Positions 61,803-64,000 of a stretch of DNA of 64,000 nucleotides are shown here, piece by piece. The position numbers and the translations under genes were made by a program. This stretch comes from UBA8514 sp034933685 (GTDB lineage Bacteria; Bacillota; Clostridia; Lachnospirales; Anaerotignaceae): contig JAYFNB010000025.1 of NCBI GenBank assembly GCA_034933685.1, positions 1 to 64,000 of the forward strand. The letters are read 5' to 3'. The notes under the pieces were generated by a model, which searched no databases, had not been told where the DNA came from, and saw only the letters and a list, made by a program, of their open reading frames with translations. The first letter of the stretch is position 1, and every line of letters begins with the position of its first letter.

Positions 61803-62822
61803 ATGGACAATGTACTTGAGCTTAAAGATTTATCCCTTAGCTTCGATACAAAACAAGGGGAAATCCAAGCAGTCAGAGGAGTAAACCTTTCGTTAAAAAA
61901 GGGTGAAATACTGGCAGTTGTAGGTGAGTCGGGTTGTGGAAAAACAGTGATGAGTAAGGCTGTTCTTAAATTGCTTCCAAAAAATTCAAAAATTAAAACT
62001 GGCAGTATTGTTATTGATGGCGAAGATATCACCGGATATTCAGAAAGTAAAATGCGCAGCCTTAGGGGAAGTGTTGTTTCTATGGTGTTTCAAGACCCTA
62101 TGACCACATTAAATCCAACAATACCCATTGGAAAGCAAATTGCAGAAGCAGTGTTAAAGCACAATAAGGTAAGCCGTGAAGAGGCAAAAAAACGCGCATT
62201 GGAAATGCTTAATTTGGTTGGAATCGATGACACTGTAAACAGATATTATTTACAGCCACACTATTTTTCTGGAGGAATGAGGCAAAGATGCGTTTTGGCT
62301 ATTGCCCTCGCATCAAATCCTAAGGTGCTTTTTGCAGATGAGCCTACAACTGCTTTGGATGTAACTGTTCAGGCTAAAATTTTGGATTTACTTCTGGAAA
62401 TAAGAGAAAAAACGGGTATTTCCATTGTGTTTATATCTCACGATTTTGGTGTGGTGGCAAGAATTGCAGACCGTGTTGCTGTTATGTATGCAGGCAAAAT
62501 TGTTGAAATTGGAACAGTGGAAGATATTTTTTATGACCCGCGCCATCCCTATACTTGGGGACTTATGTCGTCTTTGCCATATTTGGCAAAGGAAGGCAAA
62601 TGTTTAGAAAGTATACAAGGGATTCCACCGGTTATGGTTAATTTGCCTAAAGGGGATGCCTTTGCTATAAGAAATAAATATGCCCTTGAAATTGATTATG
62701 AGCTGGAACCGCCTATGTTTGAAATAAGCGCTACACACAGTGCGGCTACGTGGCTGTTGGATGAAAGGGCTCCTTTAATTAAGCCGCCATTTTCAATTAA
62801 AGGAGGATTAAAACATGGATGA
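61803..62822 (+). CDS. Oligopeptide/nickel-type ABC transporter ATP-binding protein (DppD family)
   Basis: A 339-residue ATPase with Walker A GESGCGKT, signature FSGGMRQRC, Walker B LFADEPTTALDVTVQ and the C-terminal oligopeptide extension (HPYTWGLMSSLPYL). The extension usually has a CxxxxxxC site for an FeS cluster, which is not evident here. It overlaps the next ATPase by 8 nt. Confidence 0.92.
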   Translation: MDNVLELKDLSLSFDTKQGEIQAVRGVNLSLKKGEILAVVGESGCGKTVMSKAVLKLLPKNSKIKTGSIVIDGEDITGYSESKMRSLRGSVVSMVFQDPMTTLNPTIPIGKQIAEAVLKHNKVSREEAKKRALEMLNLVGIDDTVNRYYLQPHYFSGGMRQRCVLAIALASNPKVLFADEPTTALDVTVQAKILDLLLEIREKTGISIVFISHDFGVVARIADRVAVMYAGKIVEIGTVEDIFYDPRHPYTWGLMSSLPYLAKEGKCLESIQGIPPVMVNLPKGDAFAIRNKYALEIDYELEPPMFEISATHSAATWLLDERAPLIKPPFSIKGGLKHG

Positions 62823-63702
62823 TTCTATAATTTTAGAAGTTAAAAATCTTAAGCAGCATTTTAAAATAAACAAACATATCACAGTAAAAGCGGTGGATGG
62901 AATAAGCTTCACCGTTAAAAAAGGTGAAATATTTGGCCTTGTTGGTGAAAGCGGCTCAGGAAAGTCTACAGTTGCTAAATCAATTATGGGTTTATACAAT
63001 ATTACTGATGGTGAAGTGTACTATAAAGGGCAACGAATATCCAATAGAAGTGTTTATGCAAAAAACAAAAAAGTTATTCAAAAAAATATGCAGATTATAT
63101 TTCAAGATTCTTCTGCAGCACTGAATCCAAGAATGACTGTTGAAAAAATAATTGCTGAGCCAATAAGGGTAAATAATATAATTAATGATAAGGAAGATTT
63201 AAACAAAAAAATTTGTGAACTTTTAAACCAAGTTGGACTTGATGAAAGCTTTAAACACAAATATCCTAGTGAAATATCTGGTGGTCAGCGTCAAAGGGTC
63301 GCAATAGCTAGAAGCATAGGAGTGAATCCTGATATTATCATTGCAGATGAGCCTATAGCATCTCTGGACATATCCATTCAAGCACAAATTGTAACATTGT
63401 TTCAGAAGCTGCAAAAAGAATATGGCTTTACATTTATTTTTATTGCACATGATTTATCTATTATTCGCTTTATTAGTGATAAGGTTGGCGTAATGATTCA
63501 AGGTAAAATGGTTGAACTTGCACCAACAAGTGAACTTTTTAATAATCCGTTACATCCGTATACAAAATCCCTGTTGTCGGCAGTGCCTGTACCGGATCCA
63601 TTTTATGAACGAAATAAAATAATATTAGATTTTGACATAAATACTCTTGCCACGAATGGTTTTTTTGAGGAAGTGATGCAAGGACATTTTGTATACAAAT
63701 AA
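62815..63702 (+). CDS. Oligopeptide/nickel-type ABC transporter ATP-binding protein (DppF family)
   Basis: A 295-residue ATPase with Walker A GESGSGKST, signature ISGGQRQRVAIARS, Walker B IIADEPIASLDISIQ and the short C-terminal oligopeptide motif (NPLHPYTKSLLSAVP). It completes a five-gene importer and is followed by a terminator. Confidence 0.92.
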   Translation: MDDSIILEVKNLKQHFKINKHITVKAVDGISFTVKKGEIFGLVGESGSGKSTVAKSIMGLYNITDGEVYYKGQRISNRSVYAKNKKVIQKNMQIIFQDSSAALNPRMTVEKIIAEPIRVNNIINDKEDLNKKICELLNQVGLDESFKHKYPSEISGGQRQRVAIARSIGVNPDIIIADEPIASLDISIQAQIVTLFQKLQKEYGFTFIFIAHDLSIIRFISDKVGVMIQGKMVELAPTSELFNNPLHPYTKSLLSAVPVPDPFYERNKIILDFDINTLATNGFFEEVMQGHFVYK

Positions 63703-63816
63703 AAACAAGGTAAAAAAGAACTTTTTCAAGAATGAATTTAATTCCAATTATATTGCAAACAAAATAATTGAGAAATATATGGTGAAAAGAGTTCAAATCC
63801 AATTATAACTATAGAC

Positions 63817-63852
63817 AAAATGGACTATATTTGAATGATATAGTCCATTTTT
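63817..63852 (+). terminator. Terminator after the oligopeptide-type importer
   Basis: AAAATGGACTATAT (63817-63830) pairs with ATATAGTCCATTTT (63838-63851) around a 7-nt loop and is followed by further T. Confidence 0.8.
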
Positions 63853-64000
63853 GTATCGCATAACAAATAAATCACCTGCAATGCAACTAAGGGAAGGTTT
63901 AGAGTATGATCAGATGACACTAAAAAAATATATGGTAGAGAGTTCAGCCGATGTCTACCGGCTACAGTGAAGTTGGCAGGGGTGTCGTTGCTACTTGTAA
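63853..64000. other. Window end without recognisable gene
   Basis: The last 148 bases have no open frame with a ribosome site. The base composition becomes more GC-rich than before, and a small stem AGCCG...CGGCT is visible near 63940-63962. This could be the start of a structured leader that continues beyond the window; nothing can be assigned. Confidence 0.3.

Noticed and set aside
63930..64000. A riboswitch or intron end at the right edge
   Set aside because: Only one short stem is visible and no class-defining sequence was recognised before the window ends.

Overview
The window is AT-rich chromosomal DNA from a low-GC Gram-positive anaerobe, most likely class Clostridia (perhaps Lachnospirales; the exact lineage is an inference). 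Support comes from strong AGGAGG-type ribosome sites, sigma-A promoters with TGn extended -10 boxes, a T-box leader in front of pheST, a SpoIID-domain protein, a PyrK/PyrD class 1B dihydroorotate dehydrogenase pair, a DUF1836 protein, and an archaeal-type aspartyl-tRNA synthetase followed by gatCAB. No tRNA, rRNA or CRISPR array was seen.

Layout. 1-142: the end of an IS256-like insertion sequence. 218-4760 (minus strand): a five-gene HAAT-type (Liv) ABC importer. 5218-12697 (plus strand, divergent): a SorC-family regulator followed by a class II aldolase, a D-2-hydroxyacid dehydrogenase, a TIM-barrel isomerase, a zinc alcohol dehydrogenase, a PLP gamma-family enzyme and an FGGY kinase. The importer and the catabolic operon carry the same paired operator motif just downstream of their promoters, so they look like one regulon for an unidentified substrate. 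12779-13781: a frameshifted collagen-like surface protein gene. 14045-15727: a DEAD-box helicase. 15854-25518: translation block (T-box, pheST, azlCD, archaeal-type aspS, gatCAB). 25699-32195: fba, lspA, a 6S RNA, a SpoIID-domain lipoprotein, a YifB ATPase and a DedA protein. 32214-35247 (minus): a LysR regulator, a DUF523 protein and release factor 3.

35446-45621 is a complete UMP biosynthesis operon, pyrB-pyrC-pyrF-carA-carB-pyrK-pyrD-pyrE, tightly packed with overlapping starts and stops. Its leader encodes a 44-residue peptide whose stop codon lies inside the 5' arm of a strong intrinsic terminator. This is the arrangement of the enterobacterial pyrBI attenuator rather than the PyrR attenuator usual in Firmicutes.

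45640-51944: a DUF1836 protein with a 46-residue companion, a hypothetical protein, a hemolysin III family protein, and a MarR-controlled heterodimeric ABC exporter with two TTAG-N4-CTAA operators at its promoter. 52350-63702: a hydantoin/aspartate racemase-family enzyme, a polar amino acid ABC importer, two polysaccharide-deacetylase-fold hydrolases of the PuuE/cyclic-imidase type, a methyltransferase and a five-gene oligopeptide/nickel-type ABC importer. Together these could take up and open cyclic ureides or modified amino acids (inference). The last 150 bases hold no recognisable gene.
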